Source: Pseudomonadota bacterium
GTDB lineage: Bacteria > Pseudomonadota > Gammaproteobacteria > Steroidobacterales > Steroidobacteraceae
Assembly: GCA_021826035.1 (NCBI GenBank)
Contig: JAKBBE010000050.1
Span: 1,917 to 15,195, forward strand
Direction: 5' to 3'
DNA length: 13,279 bases
Part shown: one piece after another, positions 13,140 through 13,279 of the stretch
Numbering within the stretch: position 1 is the stretch's first letter
Layout of the letters: each line of letters opens with the position of its first letter
Program-made: the position numbers and the translations under genes
The notes under the pieces: model-generated
The model's database searches: none
The model's input: only the letters and a program-made list of their open reading frames with translations
What the model was told of the DNA's origin: nothing

Positions 13140-13279
13140 ATGAACGAGGCGCCGCCGGGCGCCTACGGACGGCTGCTGCCGTTTCTGGCGCACCCGGTCC
13201 TGCGCGAGCGGCCGCGGCGGCGGCTCACGGCGTGGACCTGGTTCGGCTGGCTGAGCCTGCTGCTGGTGCTCGGCTTCCT
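13140..13279 (+). CDS. N-terminus of a probable membrane protein (3' partial)
   Basis: The ATG at 13140 follows CGAGGT closely and the frame is open to the window end (46 codons). The product starts MNEAPPGAYGRLLPFLAHPV, has a basic patch RERPRRRL (22-29) and then enters a hydrophobic segment WTWFGWLSLLLVLGF. The layout (short cytoplasmic start, basic residues, first helix) suits an inner-membrane protein such as a CPBP-type intramembrane protease, but too little is visible to name a family. Coding is supported by ribosome site and GC-rich third positions. Confidence 0.6.
   Translation, partial: MNEAPPGAYGRLLPFLAHPVLRERPRRRLTAWTWFGWLSLLLVLGF

Noticed and set aside
1..13279. CRISPR arrays, tRNA or rRNA genes, insertion sequences, defence islands
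   Set aside because: No regularly spaced repeats, cloverleaf, transposase or known defence domains seen on either strand.

Overview
The window is GC-rich DNA, roughly two-thirds G+C by eye, with strongly GC-biased third codon positions in most genes. It carries cbpA-cbpM, a zinc-finger thioredoxin 2, a NemR-like TetR regulator, a KDPGal-type aldolase and an SSS sugar symporter. This fits a proteobacterium, most likely a high-GC gammaproteobacterium or betaproteobacterium; no marker gene settles the lineage. I see no rRNA, tRNA, CRISPR array or intact insertion sequence.

Left part (1-2769). The window opens in the disordered, Pro/Ala/Ser-rich tail of an unidentified gene. A DUF1993 gene (minus strand) and a NemR-like TetR regulator (plus strand) are divergently transcribed. 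Between them lies an AT-rich island with a TATAAT box and an 11-bp palindrome that could be the regulator's operator. About 580 bp follow without a recognisable gene. They do contain a 37-codon ORF behind a near-perfect Shine-Dalgarno, ending at a TGA followed by a hairpin with a GGTC-containing loop.

Centre (2770-8308). This is a plus-strand catabolic region. An Ldh2-type NAD(P) dehydrogenase overlaps an ABM-domain monooxygenase-like gene by 4 nt. Next come an exported aldose 1-epimerase and a tight group of KDPGal-type aldolase, SSS sodium/sugar symporter and a 67-residue two-helix membrane protein. The aldolase group has its own AT-rich promoter region with an interrupted 29-bp palindrome. 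The simplest reading is a hexose or sugar-acid module: anomers are equilibrated in the periplasm, the sugar is taken up with sodium, and the lower step yields pyruvate plus glyceraldehyde-3-phosphate. The dehydrogenase, dehydratase and kinase that normally feed this aldolase are not here.

Right part (8309-13279). A broken AraC-family regulator and a PAS-domain ORF without an output domain abut, which looks like gene decay. Then cbpM and cbpA (minus strand) diverge from trxC (plus strand), and both directions have sequences resembling sigma-32 heat-shock promoters. A two-gene ABC-2 exporter (ATPase and permease overlapping by 4 nt, minus strand) converges on trxC. The window ends in the N-terminus of a membrane protein on the plus strand.
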